A program made the position numbers and the translations under genes. Below the pieces are notes generated by a model, which ran no database searches, had not been told where the DNA came from, and saw only the letters and a list, made by a program, of their open reading frames with translations. Shown in pieces: positions 18,705 through 26,707 of a stretch of DNA of 47,760 bases. This DNA comes from a virus: positions 1 through 47,760 of IMG/VR virus record IMGVR_UViG_3300021478_000045; one strand, written 5' to 3'. Positions within the stretch are counted from its first letter, which is position 1; the number at the start of each line of letters is the position of its first letter.

Positions 18705-19939
18705 CTGAACAAATCTTTATCTGCTTGAGAGATTGATTGTTTCTTTCTCTCAAGTTCTTCTTTTTGTTTCAAATAATCTTCTTCCCACATTACTTCGCCT
18801 ATCCAAGGTGGCTTAAATCCATTCTCCTTTGCTGCCCAAATAAGACCTCCAAGACTTTTAGTCCCATTTCTAGGAATTTCTGGGCGATGCGATTTCCACT
18901 GTCGCATGAAGTAGCCTTGGCCGCGCCCCATTACACCGTATCTGGCACCGCCGCTAACTGCTTCAAGAAACAGTTCTGTTGCCTCATCTATTGTTATATT
19001 ATTGGCTTCGTTATCGTCATGTATAGCACCTATTAATGGTAGCATAACATGCAACGTATACCATTCATTTGTATCTGCTAGACCTTGATCTCTAATGAAC
19101 TCTATACATGCCAACGCTTTCTTATATGCTGTCCATTGAGAATTCTTGCGAGGAACAAATGGATGCTTTAAACCACCTACGCGAACTTGCATTATGGCTG
19201 GCACTTTTGATCGCAATATACCAATGCTGTATTTATGAAAATAATTTTTGGCTATGTATGATTGCGCTATTGTCTGTCCTTTGGCTATCTTCTCTGCTTT
19301 TGGATAATTTATCGTTCCTGGCAGACGCATTACGCGGTCTATATTGGACATATTATCTACTTTAACTGGTAGATGTGCAACTTTGGAGCGCAACAAGGTC
19401 TCGAAATCATGGCCTAACGCTGCAATGTTTGAGCGATTTGCTATCATTTTTACATTATCTTCTTTTTCTTTGTCATTTTTCGGCGGCCTAAATAACCATG
19501 TTACTTCTCTTTTATCCAATAAATATATAAGATGAAAGCCACCACCAGTATTTATAACTAGCGATGGTTTTAATTCTAGTTCCTTATCTATGAAATTTAA
19601 AACAGCTTCTTGATCTCTTTCAAAAGACGTAAAGTCTATATCAAATGCTAATGCTCTGATAGCGATAATATCGTCAATATTGTTCTTGCCTCCAGAACCT
19701 TGCCTCTCAGTTATTTTGCAAGGTTTATTGACACTATAGTACACATTTGATTTACGTGCTTGCCGCTTTTTGATATCGGCGATGAGCAACTCTCTTTGGT
19801 GCGCCTCAAATGTTTTGCCAGCTTCCCATACAGGCCCGTTCTCTGGACCTCCAAATGGAGCTTCGCTCGCTATTGTGTGGCGCCCATCCGGTTCTAGTAT
19901 ATCAAGAAATTGCAGAGCTTCTTGGATATTTAATTCCAT
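18701..19939 (-). CDS. Archaeo-eukaryotic-type primase (RepB/D5-associated)
   Basis: 412 residues. LAFDID (D100, D102) supplies the metal-binding DxD, TGGGFHLIYLL (about 131-141) the nucleotide-binding loop with histidine, and DRVMRLPGTINYPK (about 203-216) the basic motif typical of AEP primases linked to D5 helicases. It probably makes primers for the replisome and partners with the D5-like helicases at 1-1417 and 3188-4660. A C-terminal extension carries VMWEEDY and ends in ADKDLFS, a likely clamp-docking tail. It is the second gene of a minus-strand operon with its own promoter at 20191-20219. Its stop overlaps that of the convergent gene. Confidence 0.8.
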   Translation of the reverse strand: MELNIQEALQFLDILEPDGRHTIASEAPFGGPENGPVWEAGKTFEAHQRELLIADIKKRQARKSNVYYSVNKPCKITERQGSGGKNNIDDIIAIRALAFDIDFTSFERDQEAVLNFIDKELELKPSLVINTGGGFHLIYLLDKREVTWLFRPPKNDKEKEDNVKMIANRSNIAALGHDFETLLRSKVAHLPVKVDNMSNIDRVMRLPGTINYPKAEKIAKGQTIAQSYIAKNYFHKYSIGILRSKVPAIMQVRVGGLKHPFVPRKNSQWTAYKKALACIEFIRDQGLADTNEWYTLHVMLPLIGAIHDDNEANNITIDEATELFLEAVSGGARYGVMGRGQGYFMRQWKSHRPEIPRNGTKSLGGLIWAAKENGFKPPWIGEVMWEEDYLKQKEELERKKQSISQADKDLFS

Positions 19940-19940
19940 C

Positions 19941-20162
19941 TTACTCTCCTTTCTTCACTACTTTAATTTTAGTTTTTCCAGTTTTAACCAATTTTGCTTG
20001 TTGAACAGCAAATTCTTTTGCTGCTTCATCTAATTCTTTATGTGCATGTCTCAACAATAGATTCATTGAATCATATAAATCTATCGCATGATCAAAAGTT
20101 TTTCTGGCTTCTTCCCATTTAGTCTTGGCTTTTTCGTACTCATCCGTAAATAGATCTGGCAT
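19941..20162 (-). CDS. 73-residue protein upstream of the primase
   Basis: Start chosen at ATG 20162; a longer frame from 20222 would start upstream of the promoter. The N-terminus MPDLFTDEYEKAKTKWEEA carries a DLF word. The rest is helical and basic at the end (TGKTKIKVVKKGE). The 1-nt gap to the primase suggests coupled translation. It may be a primase accessory protein (inference). Confidence 0.6.
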   Translation of the reverse strand: MPDLFTDEYEKAKTKWEEARKTFDHAIDLYDSMNLLLRHAHKELDEAAKEFAVQQAKLVKTGKTKIKVVKKGE

Positions 20163-20190
20163 CTTTTTCTCTTTCCCGAAATATTCGCGC

Positions 20191-20219
20191 AGTATAGCAT
20201 AAAGCAGAAAAGAAAGCAA
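20191..20219 (-). promoter_or_regulatory. Sigma70-type promoter of the primase operon
   Basis: Minus strand: -35 TTGCTT (20219-20214), 17-bp spacer ending in TGC, -10 TATACT (20196-20191). This is the same design as promoters at 21600, 33398 and 35528. Confidence 0.7.
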
Positions 20220-20269
20220 CACACAATTGCGTTATCGCAATTCTCAATCAACCACAGAAGGAATGAAAA

Positions 20270-20614
20270 ATGGCGAGCTTCACCTACAAATCGTATAATT
20301 TCGTTGATAAAGATCCTATAATTGACGAAATCAGAACTGTTTATCAGGACAGCGGCGTAAATTATAAATGGATTGAAGATAACAGTGGCGTAACATCGAA
20401 TACTTTATCAAATTGGTTTTCTGGTAAAACAAGAAAGCCGCAAGCAGCTACTATCAATGCTGTTTTAAGAGCATTGGGATACAAACTTGGTATTGTTCCG
20501 CATGGAGAACAAGTTAAAGTTTATCCAATAATGGAACAGCCAAAAATACACAAACTAGTTTCTGTGCGCCATGTTGTGCAGATGAGCAAATATAAGAAAA
20601 AAGCAAGAAAATGA
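20270..20614 (+). CDS. XRE/Cro-type helix-turn-helix protein
   Basis: 114 residues. YKWIEDNSGVTSNTLSNWFSG (residues 32-52) is a Cro/CI-like helix-turn-helix, and KPQAATINAVLRALGYKLGIV completes the five-helix fold. The basic tail ends in KYKKKARK. ATG 20270 follows GAAGGAATGAAAA. It is divergent from the primase operon, so it may regulate the early promoter region. A long structured RNA follows its stop. Confidence 0.75.
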   Translation: MASFTYKSYNFVDKDPIIDEIRTVYQDSGVNYKWIEDNSGVTSNTLSNWFSGKTRKPQAATINAVLRALGYKLGIVPHGEQVKVYPIMEQPKIHKLVSVRHVVQMSKYKKKARK

Positions 20615-20616
20615 GG

Positions 20617-20826
20617 AATCCCACCGAGGATACAACCCCAGCAGCGGATGTGTGATTACCGGCTAGTGATGGATAACAATGATGTTCCAGCGTGGTCAGA
20701 CGTAGCAATAACGCCGTCGCACGCGCCCCATAGTGAGCGGTCATTGTTGTTTTGGCACTACAAGATGCGATTCAGGTTCTCGGTGGGTTTTGACATTACC
20801 TGTGAAATCGCATAACATCACATATT
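20617..20826 (+). ncRNA. Rod-like structured RNA with predicted pseudoknot
   Basis: CCCACCGAG (20620-20628) pairs with CTCGGTGGG (20779-20787). Inside are TAGTG/CACTA (20664-20668, 20756-20760), AACAATGA/TCATTGTT (20675-20682, 20741-20748), GCGTG/CACGC (20690-20694, 20720-20724) and GACG/CGTC (20699-20702, 20715-20718). These make a long interrupted rod. A hairpin GCGATT..AGGT/ACCT..AATCGC (20767-20811) holds the 3' strand of the outer stem in its loop, so both can form only as a pseudoknot. The shape recalls 6S RNA, but no identity is claimed. Confidence 0.55.
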
Positions 20827-20866
20827 GGCGCTGCTATCGGAATGGGCCGGTAGCAGCGCCTCTTAT
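20827..20866 (+). terminator. Intrinsic terminator of the structured RNA
   Basis: GGCGCTGCTA/TAGCAGCGCC (10 bp, inner TCGG/CCGG) followed by TCTTAT. It ends the transcript containing the rod-like RNA. Confidence 0.6.
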
Positions 20867-20892
20867 CATTCAATGCCCATAGGAGAAGAAAA

Positions 20893-21312
20893 ATGAAATA
20901 CAAAGTGGAGTTTTCAGGTAACGCAGAGATCATGTTTGCTATGATGGCAAAACTTTTGCCAGATGAACTTAATGTTCATGTTGAAGAACTTCCTGAACCA
21001 AAAGAGGAACACTTTTCTAAAGTGGCGCAACTTGTTGCTCATAACCAAAAGTTAATGGCACCGCCACATAATAAAAAGCAAAGACAATCTCATTTTAAAC
21101 ATCCAGATGGAAAAACAGCAATGGATTTTACTCTTGAATTTTTACAGAAGCGCCAATCGGCAGAATGGCGAGAAATGAGTCATAATCTTGTATCATTAGG
21201 TTACAATAAAAGTACAATCAATAATGCTGTAACTAGATTGATGGAGAAGAAGCTTGTTGAGAAGATTGCACCGGGTGTTTATAAGCTCACAAAGAAATCA
21301 CATGAAAAGTAA
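20893..21312 (+). CDS. Winged-helix-like protein, 139 residues
   Basis: ATG 20893 follows ATAGGAGAAGAAAA. The N-terminus is beta-rich (MKYKVEFSGNAEIMFAMMA). The C-terminal 65 residues look like a winged helix: SAEWREMSHNLVSLGYNKST, INNAVTRLMEKKLVEKI, APGVYKL. Such domains bind DNA. It overlaps the next gene start by 11 nt. Confidence 0.65.
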   Translation: MKYKVEFSGNAEIMFAMMAKLLPDELNVHVEELPEPKEEHFSKVAQLVAHNQKLMAPPHNKKQRQSHFKHPDGKTAMDFTLEFLQKRQSAEWREMSHNLVSLGYNKSTINNAVTRLMEKKLVEKIAPGVYKLTKKSHEK

Positions 21313-21586
21313 TTATTGCGTCTATGTTTGGAAACGAACTGATATAAACAAAATATTTTATGTTGGTCACGGAAGTAAAAACCGTGCACTGAATGGTAAT
21401 AATCGTTCAAAAGGATTCAATCAAGTAATTGACGAATTACATAAAGCTGGATTAATGCCTCTTGTCCATATTGTGAAAGAGGATCTATCATTATTACAAG
21501 CTTTAGAATTAGAAGGTATCACAATTGAGATTTGTCTCAAAAATAACGAACCACTAGTCAATGTAAATCACATGAAGAGACGGTAG
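21302..21586 (+). CDS. GIY-YIG-type nuclease-like protein
   Basis: 94 residues from ATG 21302 inside the end of the previous gene. YCVYVW (residues 5-10) and FYVGHGSKNRA (about 19-29) correspond to the GIY and YIG strands and the conserved arginine. LELEGITIE supplies the catalytic glutamate region and PLVNV the terminal asparagine. A minimal GIY-YIG domain without a DNA-binding extension could be a homing, repair or defence-related nuclease. Confidence 0.6.
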   Translation: MKSNYCVYVWKRTDINKIFYVGHGSKNRALNGNNRSKGFNQVIDELHKAGLMPLVHIVKEDLSLLQALELEGITIEICLKNNEPLVNVNHMKRR

Positions 21587-21599
21587 TTTAAAAAAGCGT

Positions 21600-21628
21600 T
21601 TGCTTTCGTGTCGCAACTGTGCTAATGT
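21600..21628 (+). promoter_or_regulatory. Sigma70-type promoter of the DNA metabolism operon
   Basis: -35 TTGCTT (21600-21605), 17-bp spacer ending in TGTGC, -10 TAATGT (21623-21628). The start would be about 10 nt before the ligase ribosome binding site GAGGGTG. Confidence 0.65.
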
Positions 21629-21645
21629 ACTATAGAGGGTGAAAA

Positions 21646-22791
21646 ATGCTTCTGGATCAAATATACAAAGCGGACGTATCTGGTAATGTTAGAGTTTGGC
21701 AAGCCGAAGTGGGGGAAGGCGAATGGGAAGGTTGCTGGAGATCGCATTATGGTGTCTTGGGTGGACAAATAATTACAACAGAGTGGACCCAAGTAGAATT
21801 AAAATCACAATCTACTATAAGCAGTCAAGCTTTATTTTATGCCAGGGCGGAGATGAACAAGAAATTGAGAATAGATTACAGATTGGACATTGATAATATT
21901 CACGAGACTAGATTAAGTCTTATCAAGCCTATGCTTGCTCAAAAATACATAGGCTGGCAGCGCCCTTGTTTTGTTCAGCCTAAGCTCGATGGCGTTCGCT
22001 GCTTGGCTAATGCGGATGGACTCTGGTCGCGCACCAATATACAGCTCATTTCTACTCCTCATATCGAGGGAGAATTGAAAGCATTTTTTGAGGAATATCC
22101 AAATATAGTTCTTGATGGAGAACTATATAATCACGATCTACATGACAATTTTAATAAGATCATTTCTCTAGCCAGAAAGACTAAGCCACAGTTTGCTGAC
22201 TTAGAAGAATCAGCACAACTTATAGAATATTGGATATACGATATGTTTGACTTAGAAAGTCCACATATCAATTTTGAGAATAGATGGGAATTTTTATGGC
22301 TAGAGTTGTTTAGTAAAGATCATAACATAAATATGATAAAGGCAACGCCAACAAAATTTGTAACAACAGAGGATGAGCTTGATATCTACAATCAAGAACT
22401 TCTGTTGCAGGGATTTGAAGGCCAAATCGTGCGCCACAATGCTAGATATGAACAGAAGCGCTCAGATAAACTTCTCAAACGTAAAGAATTTGTTGACGAA
22501 GAATATGAATTAAAGGACATACTTGAAGGCGAAGGAAATTGGTCAGGCTATGCTAAAATAGCTGTTTGTTCTATGCCAGATGGCACAGAATTTAGAGCTG
22601 GTATTGCAGGAACACAAGAATTCACAAAGGCTCTTTTGGAAGATAAAGATGCTTTTCATTCTGTTACAATTAAATATCAAGCACTAACTCCAGATGGAGT
22701 TCCTCGTTTCCCAATAGCTATAAAGTTTTGGGAAGAATTGTTTGATAGGATGGAAGAAGTAATCAAACCGAAACGTGATCTTTTCTCATAG
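21646..22791 (+). CDS. ATP-dependent DNA ligase
   Basis: 381 residues. The nucleotidyltransferase motif KLDGVR places the AMP-accepting lysine at K113; VLDGELYNH follows near 159 and EGQIVR near 265, then LLKRKEF (motif V). The C-terminal OB-like region holds VTIKYQALTPDGVPRFP. The N-terminal 75 residues (VWQAEVGEGEWEGCWRSHYG...) look like a WGR-type module. The enzyme seals nicks between 3'-OH and 5'-phosphate ends in lagging-strand DNA. It ends in KPKRDLFS, the shared DLF tail. It is first gene of the long DNA metabolism operon. Confidence 0.9.
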   Translation: MLLDQIYKADVSGNVRVWQAEVGEGEWEGCWRSHYGVLGGQIITTEWTQVELKSQSTISSQALFYARAEMNKKLRIDYRLDIDNIHETRLSLIKPMLAQKYIGWQRPCFVQPKLDGVRCLANADGLWSRTNIQLISTPHIEGELKAFFEEYPNIVLDGELYNHDLHDNFNKIISLARKTKPQFADLEESAQLIEYWIYDMFDLESPHINFENRWEFLWLELFSKDHNINMIKATPTKFVTTEDELDIYNQELLLQGFEGQIVRHNARYEQKRSDKLLKRKEFVDEEYELKDILEGEGNWSGYAKIAVCSMPDGTEFRAGIAGTQEFTKALLEDKDAFHSVTIKYQALTPDGVPRFPIAIKFWEELFDRMEEVIKPKRDLFS

Positions 22792-22800
22792 GAGCGGAAC

Positions 22801-23607
22801 ATGAATGAACTACAAACGAAGCCCCAAGGTAGTCTGGCTTTAGATGATGAACTCCTCGGCTTGGGAGGAATGGGAACTGAGAACGTCAAAGCTAAGGACG
22901 TTCTTATTCCACGTCTAGTTATTCTTCAAGCACTATCTCCTCAATTGAATAAAAAGAAAGCTGAGTATATCGAAGGTGCGGAGATTGGTGATTTCTGCAA
23001 TGTCGCGACAGGTGATATCTATAAGGAATCAGTTCTTGTTGTTCCTTGCCATTTTACTACAGACTATATTGAATGGACAAAGAACAGAGGTGGTCTTGCT
23101 AATAATCATGGCGACGATGCCAATATATTGAAACAAACTGTTAGAAATGACAAAAATGAAAATGTATTGCCTAGTGGCAATATAATCCAAGAAACAGCGC
23201 AGTGGTATTGCCTTATCCAAGACGGCGCTACTTGGTCAAGGATATTTTTTCCACTCAAGGCAACCAATCTAAAACATTCACGTAAATGGCTCACACTCTG
23301 TCGAACAGAGACAGTTCAACTTCCTAATAACGAGCTGTGGAAGCCGCCTCTTTTTTGGCGCTCCTGGAAGCTTGATATTGTTAGTGATGGAAATGAACAG
23401 GGAGATTGGTATACATTTAGACCAATAAAGGGTGAGCTAATAATGGATCTTGATCCAAGCAAACAACTAATTAGACTGTGCAAGTCATTCTACGAAGATA
23501 TTCGTACCAATGTTGTTCGTCCTGATATCGAACAGACTCAGGATGAAAGTGGTCCTATTATTGAAGGGAGAGTAAATCCTTCAAAGGGCGAAAATATACC
23601 ATTCTAA
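22801..23607 (+). CDS. Phage protein of the replication operon, function unknown
   Basis: 268 residues, 9 nt after the ligase gene, with AGGAGCGGAAC before ATG 22801. The N-terminus KAKDVLIPRLVILQALSPQ and EYIEGAEIGDFCNVATGDI matches a family of phage proteins placed among replication genes, with IPxLxxxQxxSPQ and GxxxGDxxN words. The central WSRIFFPLKATNLKHSRKW is basic. The end is acidic, then NPSKGENIPF. A ssDNA-binding or annealing role fits position and size but is inference. Confidence 0.6.
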   Translation: MNELQTKPQGSLALDDELLGLGGMGTENVKAKDVLIPRLVILQALSPQLNKKKAEYIEGAEIGDFCNVATGDIYKESVLVVPCHFTTDYIEWTKNRGGLANNHGDDANILKQTVRNDKNENVLPSGNIIQETAQWYCLIQDGATWSRIFFPLKATNLKHSRKWLTLCRTETVQLPNNELWKPPLFWRSWKLDIVSDGNEQGDWYTFRPIKGELIMDLDPSKQLIRLCKSFYEDIRTNVVRPDIEQTQDESGPIIEGRVNPSKGENIPF

Positions 23608-23619
23608 ACAGGAGAAAAC

Positions 23620-24054
23620 ATGACAGAGAATGAAAGCCTAGCTGTCAATAGAGCGACAGAAGAAATTGAGAACATGCTTAGATTGGATAGACCACCTACA
23701 AGATTTTCAAGACCTGTTATCGCACCTGTAATTGAACAACCGCCGGAACCTGAACTTGTGCCAGAACCTGTTAAAATAGACCATACATTAATTCCAATCG
23801 ACGCACTTGAAGAAGTGTCTCGTGCGCTTATGTATGGTAAAGAAAGGCACGGTGCTTGGGGTTGGATTGAAAATCCAAAATCCTATACTGAGCTTCTTGC
23901 CAAAACGCAGCGCCACATCTTTGAGTTTCAAAAAGGCGTACTAATTGATCCTGCTACTGGATTATCACACATAGCATGTGCTATTTGTGATCTCATGTTC
24001 CTACAGTCCAATATATTAAAGGGACGTGGAACAGACGACAGGCTCAAGGGTTAA
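23620..24054 (+). CDS. dATP/dGTP diphosphohydrolase-type N-terminal domain (DUF5664-like)
   Basis: 144 residues. After a proline-rich linker, ALMYGKERHGAWGWIENPKSY, LLAKTQRHIFEFQKG and DPATGLSHIACAICDLMFL match the DUF5664 pattern (GKxKYG..W, RHxxxxxxGE-like, DPxTGxxHxxxA). The family is linked to nucleotide-pool enzymes of phages, and the ThyX and nucleotide-type neighbours support this. The expected GE after the RH helix reads KG here, so activity is uncertain. ATG 23620 follows ACAGGAGAAAAC. Confidence 0.65.
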   Translation: MTENESLAVNRATEEIENMLRLDRPPTRFSRPVIAPVIEQPPEPELVPEPVKIDHTLIPIDALEEVSRALMYGKERHGAWGWIENPKSYTELLAKTQRHIFEFQKGVLIDPATGLSHIACAICDLMFLQSNILKGRGTDDRLKG

Positions 24055-24059
24055 TATTT

Positions 24060-24362
24060 ATGGCGCGATCCGGTTACAGAAATCGGATGAATGGCCCTTA
24101 TGCTTCGAGGGTTAATTCTTGGGAAGTGGGAAGCAGCTTCCATGAGCGCGCCTATTTGAAAATGTGGAAGGAGGACATTGTGGATTATAGAGAATTTGAT
24201 TGCGCTGTATGTCATTGTCATGTATATACATGGGCAGATGATACTAGAAATACTTGTGCTGTTTGTTCTTGGATCAAACAAATGCCTGGTATCACTCCCG
24301 AAGAAGAAGCTGAGATACGTGTGATTACAGCTACCCCAATTTTGGAGAAAGAAAATGACTGA
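24060..24362 (+). CDS. Zinc-ribbon protein, 100 residues
   Basis: CAVCHCH (residues 49-55) and CAVC (about 66-69) form a zinc ribbon. Basic N-terminus (MARSGYRNRMNG), acidic C-terminus. The last 8 nt overlap the next start. No family beyond zinc binding is recognised. Confidence 0.55.
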   Translation: MARSGYRNRMNGPYASRVNSWEVGSSFHERAYLKMWKEDIVDYREFDCAVCHCHVYTWADDTRNTCAVCSWIKQMPGITPEEEAEIRVITATPILEKEND

Positions 24363-24909
24363 CGATGTCCGTGATATGTTCGGATTTGTTGCGCCATCAG
24401 AAGAGCAATTATCATCCATATCGAAATGGGCAAGTAAAGCCCTAGAGTTGCAAGCTGAGATCGAACAAGTTGAGGCGCACCTAAAAGAATTGAATAGGGA
24501 ACTTGCTCAAATTGAGGAAGTAGATTTACCTAGAGCTATGATGGCTGCTGGCTCAGAAGAATTTACAATGACAGGCGGCGGCAAAATTAGCATAGATGAT
24601 GTTATCCAGGGTAGTTTAGCTAAGGGTGAAGAGAAACGTGAGTATGCTATTCAATGGGTAGCAGAAAACGACGGCTCAGAAATTATCAAAAGACATTTTG
24701 AGATTGACTATACTAGAGGTCAACACTCTTATGCGATGGCTTTGCGTAAACTGTTGGAAGAAAATCAGGTACACTTCGATGAGTTCGAGAGTATCCATAC
24801 GAGTACGTTCAAAGCGTTCCTGCGTGAGAAGTTGAGAAGGAACATTGTCCCACCTTTTGATAAGATGGGATTTCGTTTCTTCAAGAAGGCCATTATCAAA
24901 CCGAAGTAA
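24355..24909 (+). CDS. Coiled-coil phage protein, 184 residues
   Basis: The N-terminal half is a coiled coil (ALELQAEIEQVEAHLKELNREL), followed by the word VDLPRAMMAAGSEEFTMTGGGK. A C-terminal helical region follows with YAMALRKLLEENQVHFDEF. The DLPxAMxxxGxxxFxxxxG pattern recurs in uncharacterised phage proteins of replication operons. Function unknown. Confidence 0.6.
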   Translation: MTDDVRDMFGFVAPSEEQLSSISKWASKALELQAEIEQVEAHLKELNRELAQIEEVDLPRAMMAAGSEEFTMTGGGKISIDDVIQGSLAKGEEKREYAIQWVAENDGSEIIKRHFEIDYTRGQHSYAMALRKLLEENQVHFDEFESIHTSTFKAFLREKLRRNIVPPFDKMGFRFFKKAIIKPK

Positions 24910-24915
24910 CAAAAT

Positions 24916-25797
24916 ATGGCAGATATCCATATTATAGGTGCTGGTATGTCAGGACTCTTGGCAGCTAATATGCTAAGACGTCATCACATAACCGTGTTTG
25001 AAAAACAAGAAAAACTGCCAAATAACCATCATGCAGTCTTGCGGTTTAGAACTCCAGAAATAGGTAATATTTTGGGAATACCTTTTAAAAAAGTTAATAT
25101 GTTAAAGACTCATGAACCATTTAGAAACGTAGTGGCAGATAGTCTCTCTTATTCAAGAAAATGCACTGGCAAATATCTATCAGATAGATCCATTATTGCG
25201 GGTACTATTCAAGAAGAACGATATGTAGCGCCACAAAATTTAGTAGAGCAAATGGCAGAAAATGTTAATGTCTGCTATGGAACAGGATTTGATCCATTAA
25301 AAAACAAAGCGGATATACCAGTTAAAGCTATCTCTACATTGCCAATGCCAGTTTTAATGGCATTGTTAGAATATGAACATGATATTAATTTTGATAGTAT
25401 TCCAGGTTGTGTATTCACAGGTAGAATATTGGATTGTGATGCCTATGTCTCAGTTCTATACCCAGGTCCAGAAGTATATAGTCGCGCCACTATTACAGGG
25501 GATCAACTCATTGTTGAGTTCCCAAACCGTACTGAAATACCTGATTTTATTGATTTGGCTCTTGTTTATAATAGTCTTGGTTTATATGATTGTGTCGTAC
25601 TCGACGCTGACTTTAAGAGACAGCCATACTTCAAAATAACAGAGATAGATGAAGCAGAACGTAAAGCGTTTATGCGTTGGGCAACAGTACATCATGGTAT
25701 CTATTCTTTGGGGCGCTACGCAACATGGCGACCCAAATTACTGCTAGATGATCTAATCCAAGATGTTCGCAAGATAGAGGGATGGATATGCAAGTAA
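24916..25797 (+). CDS. FAD-dependent oxidoreductase (Rossmann, NAD(P)-binding type)
   Basis: 293 residues. HIIGAGMSGLLAANML with ITVFEKQ is the dinucleotide-binding beta-alpha-beta fold with GxGxxG and the acidic residue at its end. Later segments (YVAPQNLVEQMAENV, ISTLPMPVLMALL) fit the flavin monooxygenase/amine oxidase-like superfamily, here short. It overlaps the thymidylate synthase ThyX start, so it may feed flavin chemistry or modify a nucleotide or base. The substrate is unknown. Confidence 0.65.
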   Translation: MADIHIIGAGMSGLLAANMLRRHHITVFEKQEKLPNNHHAVLRFRTPEIGNILGIPFKKVNMLKTHEPFRNVVADSLSYSRKCTGKYLSDRSIIAGTIQEERYVAPQNLVEQMAENVNVCYGTGFDPLKNKADIPVKAISTLPMPVLMALLEYEHDINFDSIPGCVFTGRILDCDAYVSVLYPGPEVYSRATITGDQLIVEFPNRTEIPDFIDLALVYNSLGLYDCVVLDADFKRQPYFKITEIDEAERKAFMRWATVHHGIYSLGRYATWRPKLLLDDLIQDVRKIEGWICK

Positions 25798-26522
25798 CAC
25801 TCATCGACGGAACAGGTATGGGTTCTGAAGATCCTGGTCGCTATGCTGCTAATATCATTGCATACACTAGATCAACAAGACTTAAAATGTCTCCAGGATT
25901 GCTCGATGAGATACGAGCGAAACCGGATTATGAGGTTTTAAAAGAACTTCAATTGGCAGCAGGCACATTGCCATCTAGTTGGGAATTTGTTCAATTTACA
26001 TTCCTCATAGAGAAGGTTACAAGAGCGTTCACCCATCAATTGGTGCGCACCAGAACTGCATCATATGCTCAGCAAGCTATGCGTATTGTGAATATGGAAG
26101 ATTTTGAATATGCTACAGGTCCATCAGTTGTAGGGAATGAACTTTATAAAAATACAATGGAAACTATTGCTGCCAGTTATAAAATAATGATAGATAACGG
26201 TGTGCATAATGAAGATGCGCGAGGTGTCTTGCCAACAAATATTCTAACAAATATCAATATGTCTATCAATATGCGTAACTTTGTTAATATGACAAGGAAA
26301 CGTGTCAGCAGACGTGTACAAGATGAGTATAGAAACGTAATGGATGCTATGGTAATAGAGGTTGAGAAAGTATATCCTTGGTTCTATCTTTTTTATAAGA
26401 ATGATGCATTCAAAGCCAGAATAGATCTACAGAACATGATCTATGAAAACAAGAAACTTACATCTGAAGAAAAAACTGACATAGTAAAGAAATTGGATAT
26501 TATAGGAGCGAATGAACTATAA
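25782..26522 (+). CDS. thyX: FAD-dependent thymidylate synthase ThyX
   Basis: 246 residues from ATG 25782; ATG 25788 (after GAGGG) is equally likely. The ThyX signature region reads RTRTASYAQQAMR, where the family usually has RHRx7S, so H is T and the motif serine is A. Downstream ARGVLPTNILTN and NMRNFVNMTRKRVSRRVQDEYR are typical substrate-binding ThyX blocks. The enzyme methylates dUMP to dTMP with methylene-THF and NADPH. It sits in an operon with nucleotide-pool proteins. Confidence 0.8.
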   Translation: MDMQVTLIDGTGMGSEDPGRYAANIIAYTRSTRLKMSPGLLDEIRAKPDYEVLKELQLAAGTLPSSWEFVQFTFLIEKVTRAFTHQLVRTRTASYAQQAMRIVNMEDFEYATGPSVVGNELYKNTMETIAASYKIMIDNGVHNEDARGVLPTNILTNINMSINMRNFVNMTRKRVSRRVQDEYRNVMDAMVIEVEKVYPWFYLFYKNDAFKARIDLQNMIYENKKLTSEEKTDIVKKLDIIGANEL

Positions 26523-26707
26523 TGGAACTCAAACTTAGTTGGGCAGAAGAAATCGCCTTAGATGTATCAATGTGTTATCAGCAAGGAAAGGTGGCGCGAC
26601 AGAAAGGTGAGAGTAGATTTACCAATCCTTATACCAAGAAAAAATTCACTTATGAACAAGCCTGGGATACAGGTTGGATTGACGAGGACGGCCTAATAAA
26701 TCAATGA
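26522..26707 (+). CDS. Ribosome modulation factor-like protein (tentative)
   Basis: 61 residues starting on a TAATG overlap. CYQQGKVARQKGESRFTNPY and QAWDTGWIDED resemble the G-x-x-A-x-x-G, NPY and AWxxGW words of RMF, a small protein that dimerises ribosomes in slow growth. RMF-like proteins occur in some phages. Identity is tentative; the basic charge expected of RMF is partly lost. Confidence 0.45.
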   Translation: MELKLSWAEEIALDVSMCYQQGKVARQKGESRFTNPYTKKKFTYEQAWDTGWIDEDGLINQ

